A stretch of DNA of 20,446 nt from a virus. The position numbers and the translations under genes were made by a program. The notes below the pieces were generated by a model. It did not search any database. It was given only the letters and a program-made list of their open reading frames with translations, and was not told where the DNA came from. The stretch is from positions 1 through 20,446 of IMG/VR virus record IMGVR_UViG_3300024518_000240, one strand, 5' to 3'. Below, piece by piece: positions 1-6,515 of this stretch. Position 1 is the stretch's first letter; every line of letters starts with the position of its first letter.

Positions 1-2
1 CT

Positions 3-515
3 GTAAAGAAACCTGTAAAGAAACCTACTGGTATTCGGAGAAAACTACAAGGAAAATCTGCTACAGATATTCATAAGGCTTATACAATTCCACAAATAAA
101 TCAGATGAAGAAAAATCTTGGACAAGCTGGAACTCCTGACTCAAAACTTATTAATAGGCTTAATAAGGCACTTGCTGTTCGTAAAAAAGTAACTAAGAAA
201 CCAAAGACAAAAGAATTTGATTGGAAGGAAGCTGGTTATACAGAAAATGAATGGAGAGATGTATTAGGATTAACAAGAAAAGATCCTGAAACTGGAATGA
301 TGGTTCACCATAAAGGTGGTGGTAAAGTAGGTAAGAAAAAACAAGGTTATAAAGCCCGGAAAGATGAATCGATTGCGATGAGGGTCAAGAAGAAAAGGAC
401 CAAGAAACAACTTAAAGCAAGTCGAAATGAATCCTATGGTAAGCCCGGTAAGGGTAAAGGTAAAGGAAAGATAAATCGTTCTGGATCTTCTTTAGTTGCT
501 TCCTCTTACGATTAA
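3..515 (+). CDS. Lysine-rich basic protein, 5'-truncated
   Basis: The reading frame is open from the left edge, so the gene starts outside the window; at least 170 residues are seen. The first ATG inside the window (105) is probably internal, because the upstream codons already encode matching basic sequence, including a tandem VKKPVKKP. The protein is strongly basic, with lysine/glycine tracts near the C-terminus (GKPGKGKGKGK) and no membrane segment or signal peptide. A central segment (FDWKEAGYTENEWRDVLGL) looks folded and helical. Its basic, low-complexity nature suggests nucleic-acid or capsid contact. Its place just before the neck and tail genes fits a virion or DNA-binding protein, but I do not recognise a family. 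It ends with tandem TAA stops, and the next frame opens before this one closes. Confidence 0.75.
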   Translation, partial: VKKPVKKPTGIRRKLQGKSATDIHKAYTIPQINQMKKNLGQAGTPDSKLINRLNKALAVRKKVTKKPKTKEFDWKEAGYTENEWRDVLGLTRKDPETGMMVHHKGGGKVGKKKQGYKARKDESIAMRVKKKRTKKQLKASRNESYGKPGKGKGKGKINRSGSSLVASSYD

Positions 516-690
516 TAAAGAACTTTACGAGAAGTCTGTTAGAGAAGGTCTTGATGATTATTCATTAATAGACTATAGTATTTCTAAACCAAAAGAAGAA
601 GATTACAAAACTTTTAATGAATATTTTCAAGATCTTTCTAATTATATATGTTTAAAATTTAGGTATACTTATGGCAGTAAAGCAGAATAG
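496..690 (+). CDS. Small hypothetical protein, TTG start
   Basis: This encodes 64 residues. The in-frame TAG at 493-495 forces the start to TTG 496 or later, and no ATG is available near the N-terminus. It overlaps the end of the lysine-rich gene by 20 bases and has no clear Shine-Dalgarno site, so translation may be coupled to the upstream gene. The protein is charged and rich in tyrosine, aspartate and lysine (for example EEDYKTFNEYFQDLSNY), probably helical and soluble. The next gene begins 8 bases later behind a good ribosome site. The family is not recognised. A frameshift extension of the upstream protein is a less likely alternative. Confidence 0.55.
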   Translation: MLPLTINKELYEKSVREGLDDYSLIDYSISKPKEEDYKTFNEYFQDLSNYICLKFRYTYGSKAE

Positions 691-698
691 GAGATACT

Positions 699-896
699 AT
701 GATTGATTATAAACATTTAAAAGATGTTAAATTAAATTACATTAAACATCTTAGGTTTACATGGTTTGAAAGTATCAGAGGAATGTTGGTAATGATAGGA
801 TTAATAATACATGGCATATTCCCTTTTATTCTTACCAATATGTTTTCCTCTTATATTAAAAATGCTGAAATAAGAATTAAAGAAATTGGTACATAG
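699..896 (+). CDS. DUF6356-like small membrane protein
   Basis: This 65-residue protein has AGGAG placed 6 bases upstream of its ATG. It matches by memory the DUF6356 pattern of small proteobacterial and phage proteins: a tyrosine followed by HLRF (YIKHLRF), a hydrophobic stretch, then HGIFPF and a polar tail containing SSYI. Residues about 28-48 (GMLVMIGLIIHGIFPFILTN) form one membrane segment or re-entrant helix. The function of the family is unknown. It lies in a run of very small genes between the lysine-rich protein and the neck genes, and the next small gene starts 5 bases after its stop. Confidence 0.7.
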   Translation: MIDYKHLKDVKLNYIKHLRFTWFESIRGMLVMIGLIIHGIFPFILTNMFSSYIKNAEIRIKEIGT

Positions 897-901
897 AGAA
901 A

Positions 902-1054
902 GTGGAAACGATAAGTCATGTTTGCATACATTGCGAACACCCCTGTCATTGCGATATGATGTGTTCTTTTCATGAAGATGGTAAAATATGTAAATGTGAT
1001 GAATGTAATTGCAGACCTTCTGATTGGGGCGCACCTACAGAATATATGGAATAG
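902..1054 (+). CDS. Cysteine-rich 50-aa putative metal-binding protein
   Basis: This short reading frame starts with GTG at 902 and stops with TAG at 1052-1054; an in-frame TAA at 878-880 limits its 5' end. The 50-residue product has nine cysteines and several histidines in two clusters. Residues 8-21 follow C-x2-C-x3-C-x-C-x3-C, and residues 30-37 (CKCDECNC) follow C-x-C-x2-C-x-C. The clusters are joined by SFHEDGKI, and the tail is acidic and aromatic (DWGAPTEYME). This density is typical of zinc- or other metal-binding microproteins; metal identity and function cannot be read from the sequence. It fits between the DUF6356-like gene (5-base gap) and the next gene (12-base gap). Start choice is uncertain, but later ATGs (953, 956) would lose the first cysteine cluster. 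Confidence 0.65.
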   Translation: METISHVCIHCEHPCHCDMMCSFHEDGKICKCDECNCRPSDWGAPTEYME

Positions 1055-1066
1055 AAAGGAAGTAAT

Positions 1067-1435
1067 ATGACACATCCCTTTCCTAAAGTTTGGGATAATG
1101 AATTACCAGATGGTATGATGTCTGATTCGGAGACTATGAACTTTTGTCTTGATTCTAATGGTGAGTGGGAAGAAAGCAAAAAGTATACAACTATTGGCAG
1201 TACAGTAGATGCTAAAGGAACTATAACATCCCCAGATAATTATATGTGGGAGGTTAAGTGTTCTTCAGATACAGATCCTGAATGGGAAAAAGAATATGAT
1301 AACGTACCTACTGGACAGGAAGTAGATTTTGATATTCATACAATGCTTGGAACGACAAAAGTTACTTTGAAAATCTATTCAATGAATGGATCTGCTGATG
1401 CAGGTGTATGCGGAACAGTTAAATTGAGTACATAA
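1067..1435 (+). CDS. Acidic hypothetical protein, probably virion-associated
   Basis: The 122-residue product has a clear Shine-Dalgarno (GGAAG, 6 bases before ATG). The first half is acidic and tryptophan-containing (DSNGEWEES, DPEWEKEYDNV). From about residue 45 it alternates like beta strands (GTITSPDNYMWEVKCS, TKVTLKIYSMNG), ending CGTVKLST. It has three cysteines, at residues 27, 65 and 115. There is no signal peptide or membrane segment. It is followed after one base by the adaptor gene, so it may be a small head decoration or neck component. No family is recognised. Confidence 0.7.
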   Translation: MTHPFPKVWDNELPDGMMSDSETMNFCLDSNGEWEESKKYTTIGSTVDAKGTITSPDNYMWEVKCSSDTDPEWEKEYDNVPTGQEVDFDIHTMLGTTKVTLKIYSMNGSADAGVCGTVKLST

Positions 1436-1436
1436 T

Positions 1437-2114
1437 ATGGCAGTATCAGGTACATATAACTTTAATCTGGATATAGACGAGATAATCCAAGAAGCTACCG
1501 AAATGATTGGTGGTGAAAATACACTAGGACATACTCCAGCTACAGCCAGACGTTCTATTAACCTGATGCTGAGAGATTGGCAGAATAGAGGTGTTCTTCT
1601 CTGGACAACAAGTACTACGGCTGTTACAGTAGCTGCTTCCGTAGCCGACTATTCTTTAAGTAGTTCTACAATTAATGTTTTGGAAGCTACAACTCGCAGA
1701 GATAATACGGATATTAAAATTACCAGAATTACTCCTGAAGAATACTTACTTATCCCAGCAAAAACTCAGACAGGAAGAGCTTCCCAGTATAGTATAAGGA
1801 GAGGGAGAGATAATCCTGTCATGTCTATATGGCCTATACCAGAAAATTCTACTGATATTCTTAGGATGGAAATTGTAAGTGAACTAGAAGATGTAAATAA
1901 ATCTGCTATACAGAATGCAGATACCCCTAAAAGATTTTTACCTGCACTTACCTGTGGTCTGGCTTATTACTTATCTATGAAAAGGCCGGGAGTAGAAGCT
2001 ACTAAAACTGCAATGTTAAAGGCAAACTATGAGGAGATATTAGGAAGGGCAATGGAAGAAGACAGAGAAAGAGCTAGTATTTATCTTCTGCCCAGACTGA
2101 CATTTTATAATTAG
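1437..2114 (+). CDS. Probable head-tail adaptor (P22 gp4 / T7 gp11-like)
   Basis: The 225-residue protein has the layout of short-tailed-phage adaptor proteins. An N-terminal helical region (IDEIIQEATEMIGG) leads to a helix with RRSINLMLRDWQNRGVLLW. A beta-rich middle contains VADYSL, the substrate-like segment RRGRDNPVMSIWPIP and MEIVSELEDV. The C-terminal helices contain FLPALTCGLAYYLSMKRPGV and ANYEEILGRAMEEDRERAS, then LLPR. In P22 and T7 such proteins form a dodecameric ring below the portal and receive the tail nozzle. Assignment is by pattern and position upstream of the fibre and nozzle genes, not by an alignment. The start lies one base after the previous stop. Confidence 0.6.
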   Translation: MAVSGTYNFNLDIDEIIQEATEMIGGENTLGHTPATARRSINLMLRDWQNRGVLLWTTSTTAVTVAASVADYSLSSSTINVLEATTRRDNTDIKITRITPEEYLLIPAKTQTGRASQYSIRRGRDNPVMSIWPIPENSTDILRMEIVSELEDVNKSAIQNADTPKRFLPALTCGLAYYLSMKRPGVEATKTAMLKANYEEILGRAMEEDRERASIYLLPRLTFYN

Positions 2115-2129
2115 AGGAACTAGAGTTCT

Positions 2130-2405
2130 ATGGCAACACAACGAAGAGCATTAGCAATGTGTGATACATGTGGGTTTGTTTATCCGCATAGAGTCATGAG
2201 ACTGAATAGTTATGGAATGTTGGTATGCCCTCAAGACTTTGAAGGACAATATGATTTAAAGAATAATCCTCAGAATAAAATACCAAGAGTAAAAGATAAC
2301 CCTGCTATTAGAAATCCCAGACCAGACACTGGCGGCAGAAGTATTGCATGGAATAATGCTTCCACTAAATGGGATGAGACAGAAAGGCTTTGGCAACAGA
2401 TATGA
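2130..2405 (+). CDS. Zinc-ribbon-like small phage protein
   Basis: The 91-residue product contains CDTCGFVYPHRVM at residues 11-23 and a second partial knuckle, MLVCPQDFEGQYD, near residues 30-42. This resembles a treble-clef or zinc-ribbon half with Cys11, Cys14, Cys33 and a fourth ligand that could be Asp or His (for example His20). The rest is rich in Asn, Pro and Arg and probably extended, ending in ETERLWQQI. Similar CDxCGFxYP proteins are common next to neck genes of uncultured phages; their role is unknown. Its stop overlaps the next start as ATGA. AGAGGAAC at 2112-2119 can serve as the ribosome site. Confidence 0.65.
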   Translation: MATQRRALAMCDTCGFVYPHRVMRLNSYGMLVCPQDFEGQYDLKNNPQNKIPRVKDNPAIRNPRPDTGGRSIAWNNASTKWDETERLWQQI

Positions 2406-3961
2406 CAGATTTAACAGGAACACTAATATCCAATACCTATAAGGATTTACTACAGGTTAACTCCAGTGCATCTAATGGGGGAATTACAACTTCTCTGACT
2501 AATATACAATCAGGTAATGGAGTTAATACAGCATTAAAACTTGCTACTAATCAAGCAAAGATAGATGGAAACTTAGAAGTAGCAGGTACAGTATGTGCAT
2601 CCACATATTACGGAGATGGGTCTAATCTTACAGGTGTTTCGGGTGTTGTAGGAGGTAATATATGTGTAGGGAATGCCTCAGTTGTTGGTAATCTTTATGT
2701 AAGCGGAACAACAAGTATTACTGGTGCTACGGTTCTACATTCTACTGCAACTGTAAGTGGAGCTACTGGCTTTCTAGGAACAGTAAGAGTATCTGGAGCT
2801 ACTTCTTTAGAAGCGGCTGTTGTTATGAAAGATACAGCAACTGTAAGTGGGGCTGCTGGATTTCTAAGCACAGTTAGAGTTAGTGGTAATACAACTATTG
2901 GAGGTACTCTGGATGTACTTGGGAATGTATGTCTGGGAGGAAATGTAACTGTAAAAGGAGATGTACATGTAAGCAGTAAAGTATGTGCTAGTGCTTTCTT
3001 CGGAGATGGTTCAAATATTACAGGTATTCCAATTAGTGGAAATATATCAGTAGGTAATGCTACCATAGCTGGTAATCTTTATGTGAGTGGGACAACAAGT
3101 ATTACAGGAGCAGCAGTTCTTAAATCTACAGCTACTGTATCAGGTAATGTAGGATTTCTTGGAACAGCTAGAGTAGCTGGAGCTACTTCTCTTGAAGGTG
3201 CTGTAGTAATGACTGATACTGCCACTATTACTGGTAACTCAGGTTTTCTGGGAACTCTTAGAGTATCTGGGGCTACTAGTCTGGAGGCGGCTGTAGTAAT
3301 GTCTGATACTGCTACTGTATCTGGAGCAGCAGGATTTCTGGGAACAGTCCGGGTAAGCGGTAATACGACTATTGGAGGTACACTTGATGTATTAGGAAAC
3401 GTATGTCTGGGAGGTAATGTAACCGTAAAGGGTGATGTTCATGTAAGTAGCAAGGTTTGTGCTTCTGCTTTCTTCGGAGACGGGTCTAATATAACTGGAG
3501 TCCCTGTAGCAGGTAATATCTCAGTAGGTAATGCTACCATAGGAGGAAACCTATATGTAGCAGGAACAGCCACTGTATCAGGTAATGCGGCATTCTTGGG
3601 ACAAATAGCTCTCTCTAAATCAGCAGCAGCTTCTGTACATGCAACAGCAATAGATGGAATAACTTCTGTATCCCTTAATTTTGGAACAGCACAGAATTTT
3701 CTGACTACGGTTACAGCAGCACATACAATGGCACAACCAACAAATGCTAGAGTAGGACAAACAGGAAGTATCTTTTTTGTACAGTCAGGAGGAAGTGGAA
3801 CTCTCTCTTGGAATGCTGCTTGGAAATTCCCAGCAGCTACTGATCCAACTTTCTCTACTTCTAATGGAGCAGTAGATAGACTCGATTATATAGTTGCATC
3901 AGTATCAAGTGATGGTGCTGGTGATAACATTCAGGCAATCTTATCACAGGAGTATGGTTAA
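2402..3961 (+). CDS. Repetitive tail fibre protein
   Basis: The product has 519 residues when started at ATG 2402, which overlaps the previous stop as ATGA; an in-frame TTG at 2390 is less likely. After a short head (MTDLTGTLISNTYKDLLQVN) the protein is built from beta-strand repeats of types GTVRVSGATSLEAAVVM, ATVSGAAGFLG and FFGDGSNITG-ISVGNA. Two long units start at 2591 and 2981, and a third partial unit starts at 3455. The second unit has one extra 30-residue module. This is the pattern of trimeric beta-prism/beta-helix fibre shafts. The C-terminus (from about residue 410) is a separate domain containing RVGQTGSIFFVQ and TLSWNAAWKF, shared with the fibre at 5550-6512, probably for trimerisation or receptor binding. 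Confidence 0.8.
   Translation: MTDLTGTLISNTYKDLLQVNSSASNGGITTSLTNIQSGNGVNTALKLATNQAKIDGNLEVAGTVCASTYYGDGSNLTGVSGVVGGNICVGNASVVGNLYVSGTTSITGATVLHSTATVSGATGFLGTVRVSGATSLEAAVVMKDTATVSGAAGFLSTVRVSGNTTIGGTLDVLGNVCLGGNVTVKGDVHVSSKVCASAFFGDGSNITGIPISGNISVGNATIAGNLYVSGTTSITGAAVLKSTATVSGNVGFLGTARVAGATSLEGAVVMTDTATITGNSGFLGTLRVSGATSLEAAVVMSDTATVSGAAGFLGTVRVSGNTTIGGTLDVLGNVCLGGNVTVKGDVHVSSKVCASAFFGDGSNITGVPVAGNISVGNATIGGNLYVAGTATVSGNAAFLGQIALSKSAAASVHATAIDGITSVSLNFGTAQNFLTTVTAAHTMAQPTNARVGQTGSIFFVQSGGSGTLSWNAAWKFPAATDPTFSTSNGAVDRLDYIVASVSSDGAGDNIQAILSQEYG
2870..3025 (+). repeat. Fibre coding repeat, copy 1
   Basis: This stretch encodes 52 residues, from TVRVSGNTTIGG to GDGSNITG, that are identical in copy 2 at 3344-3499. 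The DNA differs at about 29 of 156 positions by my hand count, and every difference is synonymous. Confidence 0.85.
3344..3499 (+). repeat. Fibre coding repeat, copy 2
   Basis: This is the second copy of the 52-residue block. The synonymous changes against copy 1 include an Arg AGA to CGG, a Leu CTT to TTA and a Ser AGT to TCT; the last cannot occur by one silent base change. Confidence 0.85.
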
Positions 3962-3963
3962 AA

Positions 3964-4644
3964 ATGTTTCAGAATAATTTGTTAATGGCAGCGGCTAGTA
4001 CTATTGCTGCTCCTGCTACAGCGACATTTACACAAAGTTCAACAAATGCAGTAGCAGGGAATACATCGTATACTTTTACATCACAGGATTTTGGTACTGC
4101 TAAGACAGATCGAAAAATTATTGTAGCTGTAAATCTGGCAACTAACAGCGGTGCGTCTGGGGCTATTTCAGGTATGACGATTGGTGGGGTGACAGCATCT
4201 TTAATTAAATTCCAAGCGAATGCTGCTCAAGGAGGTTACTCTTCTGAAATGTGGCAAGCTGCGGTTCCTACTGGTACTAGTGGAACAGTGGCTTTTACAC
4301 TATCTGCGGCTGGTTATCGACTTGGCATTGGTATCTATGCTTGTTATGGAGCTGCTGCCTCTGCTAACGACACTGATGGCGATGGTTCAAGCGATCCCAT
4401 GACAACCACAATCGATTGTCCTGCAAATGGTTTTGTTATTGCTGCTGCTCAGTTCAATACTGCCACTGGAGTAACAGCTTGGACGGGTGTTGACGATGAT
4501 TACTATGATGCAATTACCGAACAAAATTCAGCGGGAGCCAGTAAAGAATATTCTACAGTGCAGTCGGGGATAACAATTACCTGTGATCCGAATGCTAGTA
4601 CGAATCGATTCGCAATGTCTGTCTGTTCATTTGGACCTGCATAA
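3964..4644 (+). CDS. Beta-rich tail structural protein of unusual composition
   Basis: The 226-residue product is rich in Ala, Thr, Ser and Gly. After a hydrophobic N-terminus (LLMAAASTIAAPATATF) it runs as short strands (TSYTFTSQDFG, RKIIVAVNLAT, GTVAFTLSA, RLGIGIYACYG, NGFVIAAAQF), suggesting a beta-sandwich or jelly-roll fold. Cysteines near residues 126, 152, 207 and 221 could pair, but this is a guess. It lies two bases after the fibre stop, with AGGAG upstream. It is probably a fibre tip or other receptor-facing component; no family name is certain. Its DNA is visibly more GC-rich than its neighbours, and all three arginines use CGA while adjacent genes mostly use AGA, so it may be a recent acquisition. 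Confidence 0.7.
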   Translation: MFQNNLLMAAASTIAAPATATFTQSSTNAVAGNTSYTFTSQDFGTAKTDRKIIVAVNLATNSGASGAISGMTIGGVTASLIKFQANAAQGGYSSEMWQAAVPTGTSGTVAFTLSAAGYRLGIGIYACYGAAASANDTDGDGSSDPMTTTIDCPANGFVIAAAQFNTATGVTAWTGVDDDYYDAITEQNSAGASKEYSTVQSGITITCDPNASTNRFAMSVCSFGPA

Positions 4645-4672
4645 TTTGAATTATCTTAATAGGAGAATATAA

Positions 4673-5194
4673 ATGTTTAAGTACAAAGACAAAGAAATAT
4701 TTCCGGGGAAAGGATGGAAAAACGATGAAGGAGTCAGGCATCCAAAAAACTGGAATATTTGGTCTAGTGCTGAAAAAAAAGAAAGAGGAGTAGTAGAAAT
4801 AATTCCTGATACTCCTCCTGATTCAAGGTTATATGAGTGGTCAATGGATGGTGATGGAAAGATAACATCTACTGCAAAAGATCTTAATGACAGTGGTTCT
4901 GGAGAAAATCTTGTTCTGGGTCTTAAATCTACCATGAAGAATGATGTTAAAGCTCAACAAGGATCTCTTTTAAGTCGAACTGATTGGGCATACATACGAC
5001 ACTATGATACTGGAACAGATGTTCCTGCTAATATTGAAACATGGCGCAATGCTATACGTGCCAAAGCTACGGAGATGGAAAATGCTATTGACAGTGCTAC
5101 TGATACTGATGCAGTTGCCGCTCTTTTTATAAGTCACGATAAGGACGGTAAAAAAAGCGGAATACTTTATGATTGGCCTGAACTGGAGGAATAA
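4673..5194 (+). CDS. Tail-fibre assembly-like protein
   Basis: The 173-residue protein has a strong ribosome site (AGGAG, 7 bases before ATG). The N-terminal part is tryptophan- and lysine-rich (FPGKGWKNDEGVRHPKNW). The C-terminal half, about residues 90-150, contains LLSRTDWAYIRHYDTGTDVP, then a helix (ETWRNAIRAKATEMENAID) and a final acidic segment (DWPELEE). The L-L-x-x-TDW-x-x-x-R plus W/YRxAIR arrangement is typical of tail-fibre assembly chaperones and related C-terminal domains in fibre loci. Such proteins help fold or attach fibres and may or may not enter the virion. It sits between fibre genes, and its stop overlaps the next start (TAATG). Confidence 0.65.
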   Translation: MFKYKDKEIFPGKGWKNDEGVRHPKNWNIWSSAEKKERGVVEIIPDTPPDSRLYEWSMDGDGKITSTAKDLNDSGSGENLVLGLKSTMKNDVKAQQGSLLSRTDWAYIRHYDTGTDVPANIETWRNAIRAKATEMENAIDSATDTDAVAALFISHDKDGKKSGILYDWPELEE

Positions 5195-5544
5195 TGTTTA
5201 AAAAAATATTAATAATAAATGTCTTACTTTTTTTTATTTCTGGAGTTGCATATTCTCAGGAACAAAAATCTGAATTAGTTTTAGGAACTATAATGACAAC
5301 TCATAGAGCGCATTGCGCTCCATCAAAAGAGATGACTAAAGTATTTAAAAATGAACAGATAGTATTTACAGGGGTTGTAGATCAATCTAATATATTTAAA
5401 GTATATTTGAAAGAGGATGGGATTTGGACATCTATGTTAACTAATATATCAGGTGTATCCTGTATCTATTTCTCAGGAATGCCGGGAATATTAAGTCCTA
5501 AGAAGTCTATTAAAAAGGATACAAGTGCAAGGATATGGGAGTAA
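5194..5544 (+). CDS. Secreted small protein with signal peptide
   Basis: The 116-residue product starts with MFKK followed by a hydrophobic core (ILIINVLLFFISGVAYS), a standard Sec signal peptide. A likely cleavage site follows Ala-Tyr-Ser at residues 19-21. The mature part is about 95 residues, with two cysteines (41 and 90) that could form a disulfide in the periplasm, and motifs HRAHCAPSKEM, FTGVVDQSNIFKVYL and GVSCIYFSG. No lipobox is seen. It is translationally coupled to the preceding gene by TAATG and lies between fibre genes. It would act in the cell envelope of the infected host, for example in superinfection exclusion or envelope modification. That role is inferred; the family is not recognised. 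Confidence 0.7.
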   Translation: MFKKILIINVLLFFISGVAYSQEQKSELVLGTIMTTHRAHCAPSKEMTKVFKNEQIVFTGVVDQSNIFKVYLKEDGIWTSMLTNISGVSCIYFSGMPGILSPKKSIKKDTSARIWE

Positions 5545-5549
5545 GATAA

Positions 5550-6512
5550 ATGGCTAGTACATATACAACAAATCTTCGCCTGACTAAACAAGGGGATGGA
5601 GACAATCCAAATACATGGGGCGAAGTTCTCAATAATGTTATTAGCCTTGTTGATCAGGCTGTAGCATCTTATACTACAGTTTCTATAGGATCTGCTGCTA
5701 CTGTTACCCTTACTGAAAATCTGGGAAATTCAGATCAATCTCGCTCTGCCATACTGGAACTTAAAGGTTCAGTAGGGGGAGTAGCTACTTCTATTTTTGT
5801 TCTTATACCTAATTCACCAAAAACTTATGCAATTAGGAATGTAGTTTCAGCTAATACAACTGCTAGTGATGCTGTTGTTTTAAGAGTAGCTGGTAATGCT
5901 GGTGTAACTGTGCCTACAGGAGGAATAGGTTATTTTCTTACTAATGGAACATCTGTATTTTCTCTTAATGCTGCTGGTATCCCCGGTTTAGGCACAGTAG
6001 CTACAAAAGATGTAGGAGTTTGTGCTACAAATATTCCTGATACATCCCTAGCTGATATAAGATATGTACGAACTTCCGTATCCAGTTCTATTGTAGCAGA
6101 GAAAACATTTACAGCTTCGGTTATCTTTACCAGTGCAGTTAGAATGGAATCAGCAGTTAGAATGGATGGATTAGTATCTTTAGCAGGTGCTGTTAAATCT
6201 CACATAACAACTCTTACAGATGCTGCTTCAATTACTACAGATTTTAATACTGCTAATACATTTATGGTAACTTTAGCTGGTAATAGAACACTGGCGGCTC
6301 CCAGTAATGCTCTGGCAGGACAAACAGGAAGTATATATGTAGTACAGGATGGTACTGGAGATAGAACTTTAAGTTATAATGCCGCTTGGAGATTTTCTGA
6401 AGGTTCTGTTCCTGTTGCTACAACTGCTGCTTCTGCTGTAGATCTTTTAATTTATAATGCTAGAAGTGCAACTACAATTGATGCAGTAATGTTACTAGAC
6501 TTTAAGAGATAA
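5550..6512 (+). CDS. Tail fibre protein with marine-phage-type N-terminus
   Basis: The 320-residue protein opens with YTTNLRLTKQGDGDNPNTWG followed by VLNNVISLVDQAVA, an N-terminal attachment segment found in many phage fibres (L-x-L-x-K/T-G-x-x-x-x-x-WG). A beta-rich middle follows. A short repeated shaft (ESAVRMDGLVSLAGAV, residues about 203-220) resembles the repeats of the fibre at 2402-3961. The C-terminal domain contains LAGQTGSIYVVQDGTGDRTL and SYNAAWRF, clearly paralogous to the end of that fibre. GGAG upstream of the ATG is a good ribosome site. Probable role: adsorption. The C-terminal domain is likely the trimerising or receptor-contacting part. Confidence 0.8.
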   Translation: MASTYTTNLRLTKQGDGDNPNTWGEVLNNVISLVDQAVASYTTVSIGSAATVTLTENLGNSDQSRSAILELKGSVGGVATSIFVLIPNSPKTYAIRNVVSANTTASDAVVLRVAGNAGVTVPTGGIGYFLTNGTSVFSLNAAGIPGLGTVATKDVGVCATNIPDTSLADIRYVRTSVSSSIVAEKTFTASVIFTSAVRMESAVRMDGLVSLAGAVKSHITTLTDAASITTDFNTANTFMVTLAGNRTLAAPSNALAGQTGSIYVVQDGTGDRTLSYNAAWRFSEGSVPVATTAASAVDLLIYNARSATTIDAVMLLDFKR

Positions 6513-6515
6513 TAT

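Noticed and set aside
801-1179. Three overlapping minus-strand frames of 69-77 codons
   Set aside because: They are antisense to well-supported plus-strand genes, with no ribosome sites or recognisable protein features.
2390-2401. TTG start for the repetitive fibre
   Set aside because: ATG 2402 gives the standard ATGA overlap with the previous stop.
2695-3066. Open frame on the minus strand, 123 codons
   Set aside because: It is antisense to the fibre repeats; the repeat codons read out as a Pro/Thr/Leu-rich low-complexity shadow.
2591-3600. Direct repeats as a possible CRISPR array
   Set aside because: The repeats are long, in-frame and part of a fibre coding sequence, with no regular spacers.
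4220-4402. 60-codon frame inside 3964-4644 on the same strand
   Set aside because: It is leucine-rich out-of-frame sequence; the 226-aa frame has the plausible composition and start.
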